This document shows, piece by piece, positions 1-9,347 of a DNA stretch of 64,000 bases. The stretch spans positions 124,001 to 188,000 of the forward strand of contig NZ_RQIH01000013.1 in the NCBI RefSeq assembly GCF_003939025.1. The letters run 5' to 3'. The position numbers and the translations under genes were made by a program. Below the pieces are notes generated by a model. That model was given only the letters and a program-made list of their open reading frames with translations. It ran no database searches and was not told the origin of the DNA. Positions within the stretch are counted from its first letter, which is position 1; every line of letters starts with the position of its first letter. This DNA comes from Rhizobium sophoriradicis (GTDB lineage: Bacteria > Pseudomonadota > Alphaproteobacteria > Rhizobiales > Rhizobiaceae).

Positions 1-132
1 GAGCGCAGGCCAGAGTCGCGCGGCGCCGAAGCATCCTATCGCAAGCCATTGTTTTTTATGAACTTTTCCTGTCATGGCGGTGACACGAAACAGTCGTGCG
101 ATTAACCATGAAGAGGCCAAACAGCGGAATCG

Positions 133-158
133 AAAAAGCCCGGTAAAATTACCGGGCT
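133..158 (-). terminator. Rho-independent terminator of rpsT
   Basis: Perfect 10-bp stem (137-146 pairs with 149-158) with a 2-nt loop, followed on the minus strand by a run of five T (133-137 read in reverse). It lies 31 nt past the rpsT stop codon. The rest of 1-188 holds no gene that I can support; it is probably the upstream region of the next minus-strand gene, expected to be dnaA. A CtrA-like half site TTAACCAT is visible near 103. Confidence 0.8.
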
Positions 159-188
159 AATCATAACGAGGAGGTCGTTAATGGAAGA

Positions 189-467
189 TTACGCGGTCGC
201 GGAGACCGAAAGAGCCTTCACACGAGCGGCCAGGCGCGAGACCTTGCGGGATGCCGTGTTGGAGTGCAGCACGCCCTTGCTGGCAGCGCGGGCAAGCTCC
301 GGCTGAGCGGCCAGGAAAGCGGCCTTCGCCTTGTCGGCGTCACCGGATGCGATAGCCTCTTCGACCTGGCGAACGAAAGTACGAACGCGCGAGCGACGAG
401 CCTTATTGACGTCGGTACGGCGGGCGATCTTGCGGGTCGCTTTTTTCGCCGAAGTTGTATTGGCCAT
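189..467 (-). CDS. rpsT: 30S ribosomal protein S20
   Basis: Small basic protein of 92 residues that binds 16S rRNA in the 30S subunit. It begins MANTTSAKKATRKIARR, the S20 N-terminus, and has the Lys/Arg-rich helical composition of the family (usually 85-90 residues). The frame is open nine codons further upstream, but the start at 467 matches the family N-terminus. It is a single gene followed by a strong terminator at 133-158. In rhizobia it sits directly upstream of dnaA, which would place the left edge of the window near dnaA; that is inference. Confidence 0.97.
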   Translation of the reverse strand: MANTTSAKKATRKIARRTDVNKARRSRVRTFVRQVEEAIASGDADKAKAAFLAAQPELARAASKGVLHSNTASRKVSRLAARVKALSVSATA

Positions 468-658
468 GGATGCCTCTCTCAAGAATTCGAACAAACTCCG
501 CCATTACCGCGGGCCCTGCGGCCACCAAATCCAGCAATGCGGGAGCAATCGCGGAAAACCAGAGCGGCTTTCCGAACCGTGGGCGGGCATATAACCCTAA
601 AGCCTGCCCACGTCAACGCGGATTTTCAAGCTTTCCAGCCGGAAGCGCCGAAAAGCAT

Positions 659-1432
659 TCAACGGTGCTTAAAGGCAGGTTTGCGCTTCTCGACAAAGGC
701 CGCCATGCCTTCTTTCTGATCATCGGTGGCAAAGAGACTGTGGAACAGGCGGCGCTCGAAGCGGAGCCCCTCCTCCAGCGTCGTTTCGAAGGCACGGTTG
801 ACCGCCTCCTTGGCCATCATCACCGAGGGCTGCGAAAGGGAGGCGATCTTTTCCGCCGCGGCAAGCGCCTCGTCGAGCAGACGCTCGGGCGCCACCACAC
901 GCGAAACGAGTCCCGATCGTTCGGCTTCCGCCGCATCCATCATCCGGCCGGTCAGGACAAGATCCATCGCCTTCGCCTTGCCGACGGCGCGCGTCAGCCG
1001 CTGCGAGCCGCCCATGCCGGGGATGACGCCGAGGGTGATTTCCGGCTGGCCGAATTTCGCCGTCTCCGAGGCGATGATGAAATCGCACATCATGGCGAGC
1101 TCGCAGCCGCCGCCGAGAGCAAAACCGCTGACGGCGGCGATGACAGGCTTGCGGGCCTTGGCGACGTCGTCCCAGCCGCTGATGAAATCACTCTTATAGA
1201 TGTCGGCGAACTGGAGCGACTGCATTTCCTTGATGTCGGCGCCGGCGGCAAAGGCGCGTTCGGAGCCGGTGATGACGATGGCGCCGATCGCCTCGTCGGC
1301 ATGGAAGGAGGCGTAGGCCGCCTTCAACTCCTTGAGGACGGTGGAGTTCAACGCATTCAGCGCCTGCGGGCGGTTCAGCGTGACGAGGCCGACATTGCCT
1401 CGGGTTTCGACGATCAGGGTCTCGTAAGCCAT
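659..1432 (-). CDS. Enoyl-CoA hydratase (crotonase family)
   Basis: Protein of 257 residues that hydrates trans-2-enoyl-CoA in fatty acid beta-oxidation. The crotonase features are intact: the oxyanion-hole segment AFAAGADIKEM, then FALGGGCELAMMCD and FGQPEITLGVIPGMGGSQRL. These carry both catalytic glutamates of true hydratases (rat Glu144 and Glu164 equivalents). The start at 1432 is the MAYETL methionine; the frame is open upstream, but only inside mutM. It lies 19 nt downstream of mutM on the same strand, so the two are probably cotranscribed. The mutM/enoyl-CoA hydratase/rpsT order is a rhizobial arrangement. Confidence 0.93.
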   Translation of the reverse strand: MAYETLIVETRGNVGLVTLNRPQALNALNSTVLKELKAAYASFHADEAIGAIVITGSERAFAAGADIKEMQSLQFADIYKSDFISGWDDVAKARKPVIAAVSGFALGGGCELAMMCDFIIASETAKFGQPEITLGVIPGMGGSQRLTRAVGKAKAMDLVLTGRMMDAAEAERSGLVSRVVAPERLLDEALAAAEKIASLSQPSVMMAKEAVNRAFETTLEEGLRFERRLFHSLFATDDQKEGMAAFVEKRKPAFKHR

Positions 1433-1451
1433 GCTGGTCTCCCGTTTTCTC

Positions 1452-2342
1452 TCATTTCTGGCAGGCGGCGCAATAGAAGGTGGAGCGACCCGCCTGGACG
1501 ATACGGGCGACCGTACCGCCGCAGCCGGGCGTGCCGCAAGCCTGGCCTTCGCGATCATAGACGGAGAAGGAATGCTGGAAATAGCCGAGCGATCCATCCG
1601 TCTGGATATGGTCGCGCAGCGACGATCCGCCGGCGGCGATGGCATCGGCGATGACGTCGCGGATCGAGGCGACGAGCAGGCTGAGCTTTTCCTTCGGCTT
1701 GCCGCCCGGTGTCACCAGGGTGCCGGCGGCGCGGATGGGCGAAAGATGCGAACGCCATAGCGCTTCGCAGACATATATATTGCCGAGACCGGCAATATTC
1801 TTCTGGTCGAGCAACGCGCTCTTCAGGGGCTGCGCCTTGTCGCGGAAACGTTCGGCGAGATAGGTGGCGCCGAGCTCGTTTCCCGTCGGCTCCGGGCCGA
1901 GATCGCGGAAGAAGGGATGAGCAGCAAGATCGGCACGCCCGACAATATCCATAAAGCCGAAGCGGCGGGGATCGTTATAGACGACGCGGCGCGGGCCGCC
2001 GCCACCTTCGAGGTGGAAGATGACGTGATCGTGCTTCTCGTCTTTAGAGCGGGCATGGTGGAATTCGCCCGGCATCGCCGAGGCCGCATCCTCCTCGATC
2101 CGGAAGGAACCGGACATGCCGAGATGGGAAATCAGCGTATTGCCGTCGTCGAGATCGACCAGCAGATATTTGGCGCGGCGGCCAAGTCCGACGATGGTGC
2201 GGCCGGAAACCCTGTCCGCCAGGGCATCGGGAAAGGGGAAACGCAAATCCCTTCGGCGCAGCTCCAGCCTCGCGACGCGAGCCCCCTCCATTGCCGGCGC
2301 CAGGCCGCGCTTGACCGTTTCGACTTCTGGCAATTCCGGCAT
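1452..2342 (-). CDS. mutM: Formamidopyrimidine-DNA glycosylase (Fpg/MutM)
   Basis: Bifunctional DNA glycosylase/AP lyase of 296 residues that removes 8-oxoguanine and formamidopyrimidines. It starts MPELPEVETVKRGL: Pro2 is the Schiff-base nucleophile and Glu3 the catalytic acid. The C-terminus is the Fpg zinc finger with cysteines 269, 274, 291 and 294. The methionine at 2342 is chosen because the Pro must follow it directly. The gene diverges from ubiE across about 150 bp. Confidence 0.97.
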   Translation of the reverse strand: MPELPEVETVKRGLAPAMEGARVARLELRRRDLRFPFPDALADRVSGRTIVGLGRRAKYLLVDLDDGNTLISHLGMSGSFRIEEDAASAMPGEFHHARSKDEKHDHVIFHLEGGGGPRRVVYNDPRRFGFMDIVGRADLAAHPFFRDLGPEPTGNELGATYLAERFRDKAQPLKSALLDQKNIAGLGNIYVCEALWRSHLSPIRAAGTLVTPGGKPKEKLSLLVASIRDVIADAIAAGGSSLRDHIQTDGSLGYFQHSFSVYDREGQACGTPGCGGTVARIVQAGRSTFYCAACQK

Positions 2343-2492
2343 CTTAACCCATCTATATCGAACGTGTTTCAACCGAGGACGATGTGCGCTATAGCGCCAG
2401 TGAGCCGCGGAGAGCGCGGCCCAGTGATAACGTCGCGCGCGGTCTTTCGCTATGGCCGCCGTGCCCGAATCTTGAAGGAACGGAGCAGCCTG

Positions 2493-3269
2493 ATGTCAGA
2501 AAGCCGCACTTCCGCCGATGGCGGCATGGAGACCTCCTACGGCTTTCGCGAAGTGCCCGGCGGCGAGAAGCAGGGCTTGGTCAACCAGGTGTTCCACAAG
2601 GTCGCCAAACGCTACGACATCATGAACGACGTCATGTCGATGGGCATGCACCGCGCCTGGAAGGATGCGATGATCGCCGCGCTCAATCCGCGCAAGGAAC
2701 CGGGCTACAAGGTGCTCGACGTTGCCGGCGGCACCGGCGACATCGCCTTCCGCATCGTCGAGGCTTCGGGCCGGCAGGCGCATGCGACCGTGCTCGACAT
2801 CAACGGCTCGATGCTCGGCGTCGGCGCCGAACGGGCGGAAAAGAAGAAGCTTTCCGGCAATCTGACCTTCGTCGAGGCGAATGCCGAAGAGCTGCCCTTC
2901 GAGCCTGCCAGCTTCGACGCCTATACGATCGCCTTCGGCATCCGCAACGTGCCGCGGATCGATATCGCGCTCTCTGAGGCCTATCGTGTGCTGAAGCGCG
3001 GCGGCCGGCTGCTGGTGCTGGAATTTTCCGAAGTCGACATGCCGCTGCTCGACAAGATCTATGACGCCTGGTCGTTCAACGCCATTCCGCAATTCGGCAA
3101 GGCGATCACCGGCGATGCCGAACCCTACCAGTATCTGGTGGAATCGATCCGCAAATTCCCGAACCAAGAGAATTTCGCGGCGATGATCCGCCAGGCCGGC
3201 TTTTCGCGCGTCAGCTACACCAATTATACCGGCGGCATCGCCGCACTGCATTCCGGCTGGAAGCTCTGA
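2493..3269 (+). CDS. ubiE: Ubiquinone/menaquinone C-methyltransferase UbiE
   Basis: SAM-dependent C-methyltransferase of 258 residues acting in ubiquinone synthesis. The sequence shows GFREVPGGEKQGLVNQVF, the UbiE signature FHKVAKRYDIMNDVMS, motif I VLDVAGGTGDIAF, and NVPRIDIALSEAYRVLKRGG. The start at 2493 follows a good ribosome site (AAGGAACGGAG); the frame is open far upstream, antisense to mutM, so the first methionine of the frame is not used. ubiB follows after 48 nt, giving a ubiE-ubiB operon. Confidence 0.97.
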   Translation: MSESRTSADGGMETSYGFREVPGGEKQGLVNQVFHKVAKRYDIMNDVMSMGMHRAWKDAMIAALNPRKEPGYKVLDVAGGTGDIAFRIVEASGRQAHATVLDINGSMLGVGAERAEKKKLSGNLTFVEANAEELPFEPASFDAYTIAFGIRNVPRIDIALSEAYRVLKRGGRLLVLEFSEVDMPLLDKIYDAWSFNAIPQFGKAITGDAEPYQYLVESIRKFPNQENFAAMIRQAGFSRVSYTNYTGGIAALHSGWKL

Positions 3270-3317
3270 GGGAATGAGGGAAATAAAGACAAACCTCCCT
3301 CGGCGGAGCATTTCGGC

Positions 3318-4892
3318 ATGAGCACTTTCGGAGCCTATTTCCGCCTTTGGCGCGTCGGCTGGGTGCTCGTGCGTGAGGGCGTCGTCTCGGCGCTTCCTTC
3401 CGAAGGCCTGCCGCCTTCGGTCGCGCTCGCCAAATCCGTCGTCACGATTTTCGAGCGAAGCAAGGCAAAGCATCAGAAGCGCAGCGACCGGTTGGCGCAG
3501 GCCGTCGAGCGGCTTGGTCCCTCCTATGTGAAGATCGGGCAGTTCCTGGCGACGCGGCCTGACGTGGTCGGCGTCGAATTCGCCAACGACCTGTCGCAGC
3601 TGCAGGACCGCATGGCCTTCTTTCCCTCGGCTGCCGCCAAGGCGAATATCGAAGGCTCGCTCGGGCGGCCGATCGGCGAACTCTATGCGAGCTTCGGCGA
3701 GCCGATCGCCGCCGCCTCGATCGCACAGGTGCACCCGGCCGAAGTGGAGACACCGCAAGGCCGAAAGAAGGTCGCCGTCAAGATCGTGCGACCCGGCGTG
3801 CGCCAGCGTTTTGCGCACGACATCGAGGCCATGTACCTCGTCGCCCATATGCAGGAGCGTTTCATGCCGTCGAGCCGGCGGTTGCGGCCGGTCGAGGTGA
3901 CGAAGACGCTCGAACAGACGACGAAGGTGGAGATGGATCTTCGCCTGGAGGCGGCAGCGCTTTCGGAGATTGCCGAAAACACCGACAGCGATCCCGGCTT
4001 CCGCGTACCGAAGGTCGACTGGGAGCGCACGGGCCGCGACGTCATCACCATGGAGTGGATCGACGGCACGAGAATGTCTGACGTCGAGGGGCTGCGCGCG
4101 GCCGGCCACGATCTCAACCTGCTCGCCGACACGCTGATCCAGTCGTTCCTGCGCCATACGCTGCGCGACGGCTTCTTCCATGCCGACATGCACCCGGGCA
4201 ATCTCTTCGTCGATGCCGGTGGCATGATCGTCGCCGTCGACATGGGCATTGTCGGGCGGCTCGGCAAGAAGGAGCGGCGGTTCCTCGCCGAAATCCTCTA
4301 CGGCTTCATCACCCGTGATTACGTCCGCGTCGCCGAGGTGCATTTCGAGGCCGGCTATGTGCCCGGCCACCACAATGTCGAGAGCTTCGCCCAGGCAATC
4401 CGGGCGATCGGCGAGCCGATCCATGGACAGCCGGCCGAGACGATCTCGATGGGCAAGCTGCTGACGCTGCTGTTCGAAGTGACCGAACTCTTCGACATGG
4501 CGACACGGCCGGAACTGGTGATGCTGCAGAAGACCATGGTCGTCGTCGAAGGGGTGTCGCGCATGCTCAACCCGCGTTTCAACATGTGGAAGGCCTCCGA
4601 ACCTGTCGTAGGCGACTGGATTCGCACCAATCTCGGGCCGAAGCGGATCGCGACTGATCTCAAGGACGGGCTGAAGGCGGCGGTCAAGCTTGCCGAGGCC
4701 GTGCCGGAAATTGCGGCGAAGACCGAAAAATTCCACCATCAGCTCCTGCATATGAGCGAGCACGGCCTGCGCTTCGACGAGGAGACAGCCGAGGCGATCG
4801 GCAAGGCGGAAGCACGGCACAACCGCTCGGCCAGGATCGCGCTGTGGGTCATCGCATTGACGCTTCTCTATATTGCCTGGATGCTGAGCTGA
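3318..4892 (+). CDS. ubiB: Ubiquinone biosynthesis kinase-like protein UbiB
   Basis: ABC1/ADCK-family atypical kinase/ATPase of 524 residues needed for coenzyme Q synthesis. The family KxGQ motif is present at residues 72-75 (SYVKIGQFLATRPD), as are the catalytic-loop segment FFHADMHPGNLFVD and the metal-binding AVDMGIVG. The last 20 residues form a hydrophobic helix, matching the C-terminal membrane anchor of UbiB. It lies downstream of ubiE in one operon. In related genomes coaBC is expected nearby; here 11 kb of other genes separate them. Confidence 0.96.
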   Translation: MSTFGAYFRLWRVGWVLVREGVVSALPSEGLPPSVALAKSVVTIFERSKAKHQKRSDRLAQAVERLGPSYVKIGQFLATRPDVVGVEFANDLSQLQDRMAFFPSAAAKANIEGSLGRPIGELYASFGEPIAAASIAQVHPAEVETPQGRKKVAVKIVRPGVRQRFAHDIEAMYLVAHMQERFMPSSRRLRPVEVTKTLEQTTKVEMDLRLEAAALSEIAENTDSDPGFRVPKVDWERTGRDVITMEWIDGTRMSDVEGLRAAGHDLNLLADTLIQSFLRHTLRDGFFHADMHPGNLFVDAGGMIVAVDMGIVGRLGKKERRFLAEILYGFITRDYVRVAEVHFEAGYVPGHHNVESFAQAIRAIGEPIHGQPAETISMGKLLTLLFEVTELFDMATRPELVMLQKTMVVVEGVSRMLNPRFNMWKASEPVVGDWIRTNLGPKRIATDLKDGLKAAVKLAEAVPEIAAKTEKFHHQLLHMSEHGLRFDEETAEAIGKAEARHNRSARIALWVIALTLLYIAWMLS

Positions 4893-4982
4893 CCGCCTCC
4901 CGATAACATGCTGTGTTCGGCATTTAGGATATCCCATGTAACGGAGGGCTCGCTTAGTCTCACCGTTTAGGAGATCTGGCAC

Positions 4983-6560
4983 ATGCAGCACGAACGCCCC
5001 GGCATCGAACTTTCCGGACGACCGCTCGGTTTTGCCGAGATGGTGACCATCGGTGCGGGCAAGGCGACGATTTCTGCTTCGGCAACCGGCATGGCCCGCA
5101 TCGCCATCGCCCGCGAGATCGTCGAGGATGCGATTGCTTCGGGCATGCCGGTCTACGGCTCGACAACCGGTGTCGGGGCCATGAAGGATGTGGAGTGGTC
5201 AGCCGACGAACTCGACACCTTCAATCTCGGCCTGGTGCGCGCCCATCATTTCGGCACCGGCACGCCGTTTTCCTGCAACGTCGTGCGCAACGCCATGGCT
5301 ATCCGCGTCAATACGGCGCTGACCGGCCAGGTCGGCTGCACGCCGGAGCTGATCGAGGCCTATATCAGGATGCTCGAGGCCGATCTCATTCCGGTCGTGC
5401 GCCGCACCGGCTCGATCGGCTGCGCCGATATCGGCCTGATGGGGCAGATCGGCGCGGTGCTGACCGGCGTCGGCGAAGCGGTCTACCGCGGCAATCGGAT
5501 GCAGGCAGCCGACGCCTTCCGGGCCGCGGGACTGCAACCGGTGCGGATGGCGCCCCGCGACAGCCTCGCCTCGCTGAGCGTCAATGCGGTGAGCTTTGCC
5601 GCGGCGGCGGAAACGACACGCAATGCGGCGGCCTCGATCCGCGTCCTGCTGGCGACGGCGATGATGGCGGCCGGCGCGCTCGGCGCCTCCCGCGACCCCT
5701 GGAAGGCCGTCCGCCATGTCGGCACGGCGCGCGAGGCGCTGATCGGCGCCTGGCTCTGCAATGCGTCGGAGGAATGGAACTGGCCGGTTGCAACGCATGT
5801 GCAGGATCCCCTCAGCCTGCGCATGATCGCCCAGGTGTTCGGTGCGGTCATCGAAAACCTCCTGTCGACAGGCCATAAGATCCTTGCCGCCACCGGCCGC
5901 TCGGACGACAATCCCGTGGTGGTGGAAGGCAGGGTGATGACCTCGGGTGGATCGCTGCCGCTCGATGTGACGATTCTGCTCGAATCGGCGGCGCTGTGCA
6001 TGGCTCATGCGGCACGCAACGCCTTCAACCGCTGCGTCATTCTCGGCAACGGCCAGCGGCGCGACCTGCCGGTCAATCTGGTGCCGCCGGGTCGGATCGC
6101 CACCGGCTTCGGGCCGATCATCAAGCTTGCCGGCGAGATCTTCTCGCGCGTCCTGTCGATGTCCGGCCCCGTTTCGGCGCAGTCGCTGGTCGTTGCGGCC
6201 GGCCTGGAGGATGAGGCGGCCTTCCTGCCGCTGGTCATCGAGCGCTTCGAGCGGCAGATGCAGGCGCTGAAGCGGCTTGCGGCACTCGAGGCGCTGCTCT
6301 CGGCCCAGGCAATCGACATTCTCGGAGACGAACCGAAGGGCGTCGCCGGCATGCTTTATCAGGTCGTGCGCAAACATGCGGCCTTTTATACCGTCGACCG
6401 GCCGCTTTCGGCCGAGGTGGAGGCGATCGAGGAAGAGCTCGGATCGGACGACTTTCTGACAAAACTGACCGAACAGGTGCCGATCGCCTCCTTCGACGAT
6501 TTCTTCGCACTCGGCTCGCCGGAGCCCATCGAGGAGCGGCTGGCGAGCCGAACAGGATGA
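4983..6560 (+). CDS. Ammonia-lyase-superfamily protein without MIO, probable ergothionase
   Basis: Protein of 525 residues related to histidine/phenylalanine ammonia-lyases. The lid tyrosine segment (Tyr58 in VYGSTTGVGAMKD) is conserved. Where lyases have the Ala-Ser-Gly that cyclises to the MIO electrophile (GSVGASGDL), this protein reads GSIGCADIG, with Cys147-Ala148-Asp149, so MIO cannot form. Known ergothionases belong to this superfamily and eliminate trimethylamine from ergothioneine to give thiourocanate; as I recall they do not use MIO. The neighbours (urocanase-like, hydantoinase, carbamoylase, DUF917) complete that pathway. A TAGGAG ribosome site precedes the ATG. The substrate is inference from context plus the missing MIO. 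Confidence 0.78.
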   Translation: MQHERPGIELSGRPLGFAEMVTIGAGKATISASATGMARIAIAREIVEDAIASGMPVYGSTTGVGAMKDVEWSADELDTFNLGLVRAHHFGTGTPFSCNVVRNAMAIRVNTALTGQVGCTPELIEAYIRMLEADLIPVVRRTGSIGCADIGLMGQIGAVLTGVGEAVYRGNRMQAADAFRAAGLQPVRMAPRDSLASLSVNAVSFAAAAETTRNAAASIRVLLATAMMAAGALGASRDPWKAVRHVGTAREALIGAWLCNASEEWNWPVATHVQDPLSLRMIAQVFGAVIENLLSTGHKILAATGRSDDNPVVVEGRVMTSGGSLPLDVTILLESAALCMAHAARNAFNRCVILGNGQRRDLPVNLVPPGRIATGFGPIIKLAGEIFSRVLSMSGPVSAQSLVVAAGLEDEAAFLPLVIERFERQMQALKRLAALEALLSAQAIDILGDEPKGVAGMLYQVVRKHAAFYTVDRPLSAEVEAIEEELGSDDFLTKLTEQVPIASFDDFFALGSPEPIEERLASRTG

Positions 6561-6690
6561 TTCCGGGCCAAAGACTGAAAATCTGGATCCTGTTCTACAT
6601 TAACCAGATGATGCCATCCGACAGACGTCACGCTTTTGGCATCACGCTCCAGCCGGCAACGGTCTGATTTCAGCCCAGGGAGGAAGCGAC

Positions 6691-8070
6691 ATGGACTTCG
6701 ATCTCGTTCTGCAGGGCACGGTGGTGCTGCCGGACCGCATCCTCGAAGCGGGCTATGTCGCCGCCAGCAACGGCAAGATCGCCGAGGTCGGCCTCGGCGT
6801 CCCGCCGGCGGCGCGTGAACGGCATCTGCTCGGCAGAGCGCTGATCCTGCCCGGTGCCATCGACGCCCAGGTGCATTCGCTTTCCCAGAAGAACCAGGAA
6901 GACTTCATCTGGTCGACGCGCTCGGCAGCGGCCGGCGGCGTGACAACAATCGTCGACATGCCCTATGACGAGGGCGATCTCGTCTGCTCGGCAGCGGCGG
7001 TGAAACGCAAGATCGACCATGCCGGGCAGCAGGCGCGTGTCGACTTCGCGCTTTACGGCACCGTCGATCCGGAAGAAGGCCCGGCGCGGATCGGCGAGAT
7101 GGTCGAGGCGGGCGTCGCGGCCTTCAAATTCTCGACTTTCGGCACCGATCCCAAGCGTTTTCCGCGCATCCCGCCGGCCCTGCTCGACGCCTGCTTTGCG
7201 GCGATCGCTCCGACCGGACTGACGGCAGGCGTGCACAACGAAGACGACGAGGCGGTGCGCAGCTATATCGAGCAGGTGAAGGCGCGCGGCATCACCGACT
7301 GGCGGGCGCACGGCCTGTCGCGGCCACCAATCACCGAACTCCTGGCCATGCACACGATCTTCGAGACGGGTGCAGCCACCGGCTGCCCCGCGCATGTCGT
7401 GCATTGCTCGCTCGGGCGCGGCTACGATATCGCCCGCGCCTACCGGCGTGACGGCTTTGCAGCGACCGTCGAATGCTGCATCCATTATCTGACGCTCGAC
7501 GAAGAGAGCGACGTCAAGCGCCTCGGCGGCAAGGCGAAGATCAATCCGCCGCTGCGGCCGCGGGCCGAGGTGGAGAAGCTCTGGCGGAAGGTGGCGGAAG
7601 GCGATGTCTGGCTGGTCTCGACCGATCACGTCAGCTGGTCGGAGAACCGCAAGACCAATCCCGACATGCTCGCAAACGCATCCGGCGTGCCGGGCCTCGA
7701 GGTGATGATGCCGCTTTTCGTCAAAGGCGCCATCGAGCGCGGCATTCCGCTGACTTGGGCTGCCAGGCTGATGGCGGAGAATCCGGCGAAACATTTCCGG
7801 CTCGACCATATTAAGGGGGCGCTGACGCCGGGCAAAGATGCCGATATCGCCGTGCTGGAACCGCGGGACGCCATCTATGATGCATCGGCAAGCGGCAACA
7901 ATGTCGTCGGCTGGAGCCCCTATAACGGCATTGCCCTGCCCTGGACAGTGGCGGCCACCTACCTGCGCGGCGAAAAGATCGCCGAGGGTGGCAAGGTGCT
8001 GGCCAAACCCGGCACCGGCCGGTTCGTCCGGCCGCCACTGCGCCACGTCATGGCGGGAGGCGGTGCATGA
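6691..8070 (+). CDS. Dihydropyrimidinase/hydantoinase-like amidohydrolase, probable hydantoin-5-propionate hydrolase
   Basis: Cyclic amidohydrolase of 459 residues with the dihydropyrimidinase metal scaffold: His62, Lys146 (carbamylated in the family), His182, His238 and Asp312, at the spacing of dihydropyrimidinases. The first histidine of the usual DxHxH is glutamine (DAQVH, Gln60). In the proposed pathway it opens hydantoin-5-propionate to N-carbamoyl-glutamate. A ribosome site GGGAGG lies before the ATG, and the stop overlaps the next start by 4 nt (ATGA). Allantoinase or another hydantoinase activity is possible; no other purine genes lie nearby. Confidence 0.82.
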   Translation: MDFDLVLQGTVVLPDRILEAGYVAASNGKIAEVGLGVPPAARERHLLGRALILPGAIDAQVHSLSQKNQEDFIWSTRSAAAGGVTTIVDMPYDEGDLVCSAAAVKRKIDHAGQQARVDFALYGTVDPEEGPARIGEMVEAGVAAFKFSTFGTDPKRFPRIPPALLDACFAAIAPTGLTAGVHNEDDEAVRSYIEQVKARGITDWRAHGLSRPPITELLAMHTIFETGAATGCPAHVVHCSLGRGYDIARAYRRDGFAATVECCIHYLTLDEESDVKRLGGKAKINPPLRPRAEVEKLWRKVAEGDVWLVSTDHVSWSENRKTNPDMLANASGVPGLEVMMPLFVKGAIERGIPLTWAARLMAENPAKHFRLDHIKGALTPGKDADIAVLEPRDAIYDASASGNNVVGWSPYNGIALPWTVAATYLRGEKIAEGGKVLAKPGTGRFVRPPLRHVMAGGGA

Positions 8071-9347
8071 GCCGCAATCTTCCCGTCAATGCCAACAGGA
8101 TAGCTGAGGATATCGAGGCGCTGGCCGCGATCACCGAGCCGGGGCATCCCTGGACGCGGCGGGCGTTCTCGCCGATCTTTCGCGAAGGCCGGAGCTATCT
8201 CGAAGCGCGGATGAAGGCGGCCGGACTGGAAACGCGGATCGACGCGGCCGGCAATCTGATCGGCCGGCGCACCGGCCGCAAACCGTGGCTCGGCACGATC
8301 ATGCTCGGTTCGCATTCCGACACGGTGCCGGACGGCGGCCGCTTCGACGGCATCGCCGGCGTGATCGCAGCGCTTGAGGTGGCGCGGGCGCTCGGCGACC
8401 AGAGCATCGAGCTCGACCACGATCTAGAGATTGTCGATTTCCTCGCCGAAGAAGTCAGCATCTTCGGCGTCTCCTGCATCGGCAGCCGCGGCATGACCGG
8501 GCAACTGCCGGAGTCCTGGCTTTCGCGCGTCAGCGGCGATCTCGATCTTGCCGGAGGCATTGCCCAGGTGGGCGGCGAGCCTGGCGTCCTGGCGCAGCAG
8601 AAGAGGCCGGATATTGCCGGCTTTCTCGAGCTGCATATCGAGCAGGGACCGGTGCTCGAAGCCGAACGGGAGGATGTCGGGATCGTCACCGCGATTGCAG
8701 GTATTACCCGCATCGAAATCACTGTCGAAGGACGGGCTGACCATGCCGGCACGACGCCGATGGACCGGCGGGCCGATGCGCTGGTGGCGGCATCCCAGCT
8801 GGTGCTCGACATCCGTAACGCCGCCGCCGAGCTGGCCAAGACGCCGGGGCATTTTGCCGCGACGGTCGGCGAATTCAGAGTCGAGCCGAATGCCGCCAAT
8901 GTCGTGCCGTCGAAAGTCGTGCTGCTGATCGACGGCCGCGCTGAAATTCGCGCCGATATGGAGGCCTTCTGCCGCTGGCTCGAAGGCCATGTCGAAAAGC
9001 TGGCGACCGCCTATGGCGTGAGGATCGAAGCGCCGAACCGGGTATCCGACAATCTGCCGACGCCGGGCGATGCCGGGCTGCTTTCGGCGCTCGAGGCCGC
9101 CTGCGAACGCGTCGGCGCGAAATATCGGCGCATGGCCTCGGGCGCCGGGCACGACACGGCCTGGATCGCCAAGGTGGCGCCGGCGGCCATGATCTTCGTG
9201 CCCTGCCGGGGAGGCCGCAGCCATTGCGAGGACGAGTGGGCCGACAATGACGATATCGCGCTCGGCGCCGCCGTGCTGTTCGAGGCGGTGCGCGAGATGG
9301 ACACGGATTCGAAGCGGGAGAAGGCCGATGGGACGCATACTGGTTGA
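8067..9347 (+). CDS. M20-family N-carbamoyl amino acid hydrolase, probable N-carbamoyl-glutamate hydrolase
   Basis: Zinc/manganese amidase of 426 residues of the allantoate amidohydrolase / beta-ureidopropionase / L-carbamoylase (HyuC) type. Metal-site motifs are GSHSDTVPDGGRFDG, FLAEE and FLELHIEQGPVLE; the dimerisation-domain segment is GRADHAGTTPMDRR, followed by SGAGHDTAWIA and a late histidine in RGGRSHCEDEW. In the proposed pathway it releases glutamate, ammonia and CO2 from N-carbamoyl-glutamate. It overlaps the hydantoinase by 4 nt and the DUF917 gene by 20 nt, so translation is tightly coupled. Confidence 0.84.
   Translation: MSRNLPVNANRIAEDIEALAAITEPGHPWTRRAFSPIFREGRSYLEARMKAAGLETRIDAAGNLIGRRTGRKPWLGTIMLGSHSDTVPDGGRFDGIAGVIAALEVARALGDQSIELDHDLEIVDFLAEEVSIFGVSCIGSRGMTGQLPESWLSRVSGDLDLAGGIAQVGGEPGVLAQQKRPDIAGFLELHIEQGPVLEAEREDVGIVTAIAGITRIEITVEGRADHAGTTPMDRRADALVAASQLVLDIRNAAAELAKTPGHFAATVGEFRVEPNAANVVPSKVVLLIDGRAEIRADMEAFCRWLEGHVEKLATAYGVRIEAPNRVSDNLPTPGDAGLLSALEAACERVGAKYRRMASGAGHDTAWIAKVAPAAMIFVPCRGGRSHCEDEWADNDDIALGAAVLFEAVREMDTDSKREKADGTHTG

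Noticed and set aside
1..188. Replication origin next to a presumed dnaA
   Set aside because: No cluster of DnaA boxes is visible, and rhizobial origins are usually near hemE; only a terminator and one CtrA-like half site were seen.
2496..4991. Very long open frame antisense to ubiE and ubiB
   Set aside because: Composition is Arg/His/Asp-rich as expected for the antisense of a GC-rich gene; both plus-strand genes are certain.
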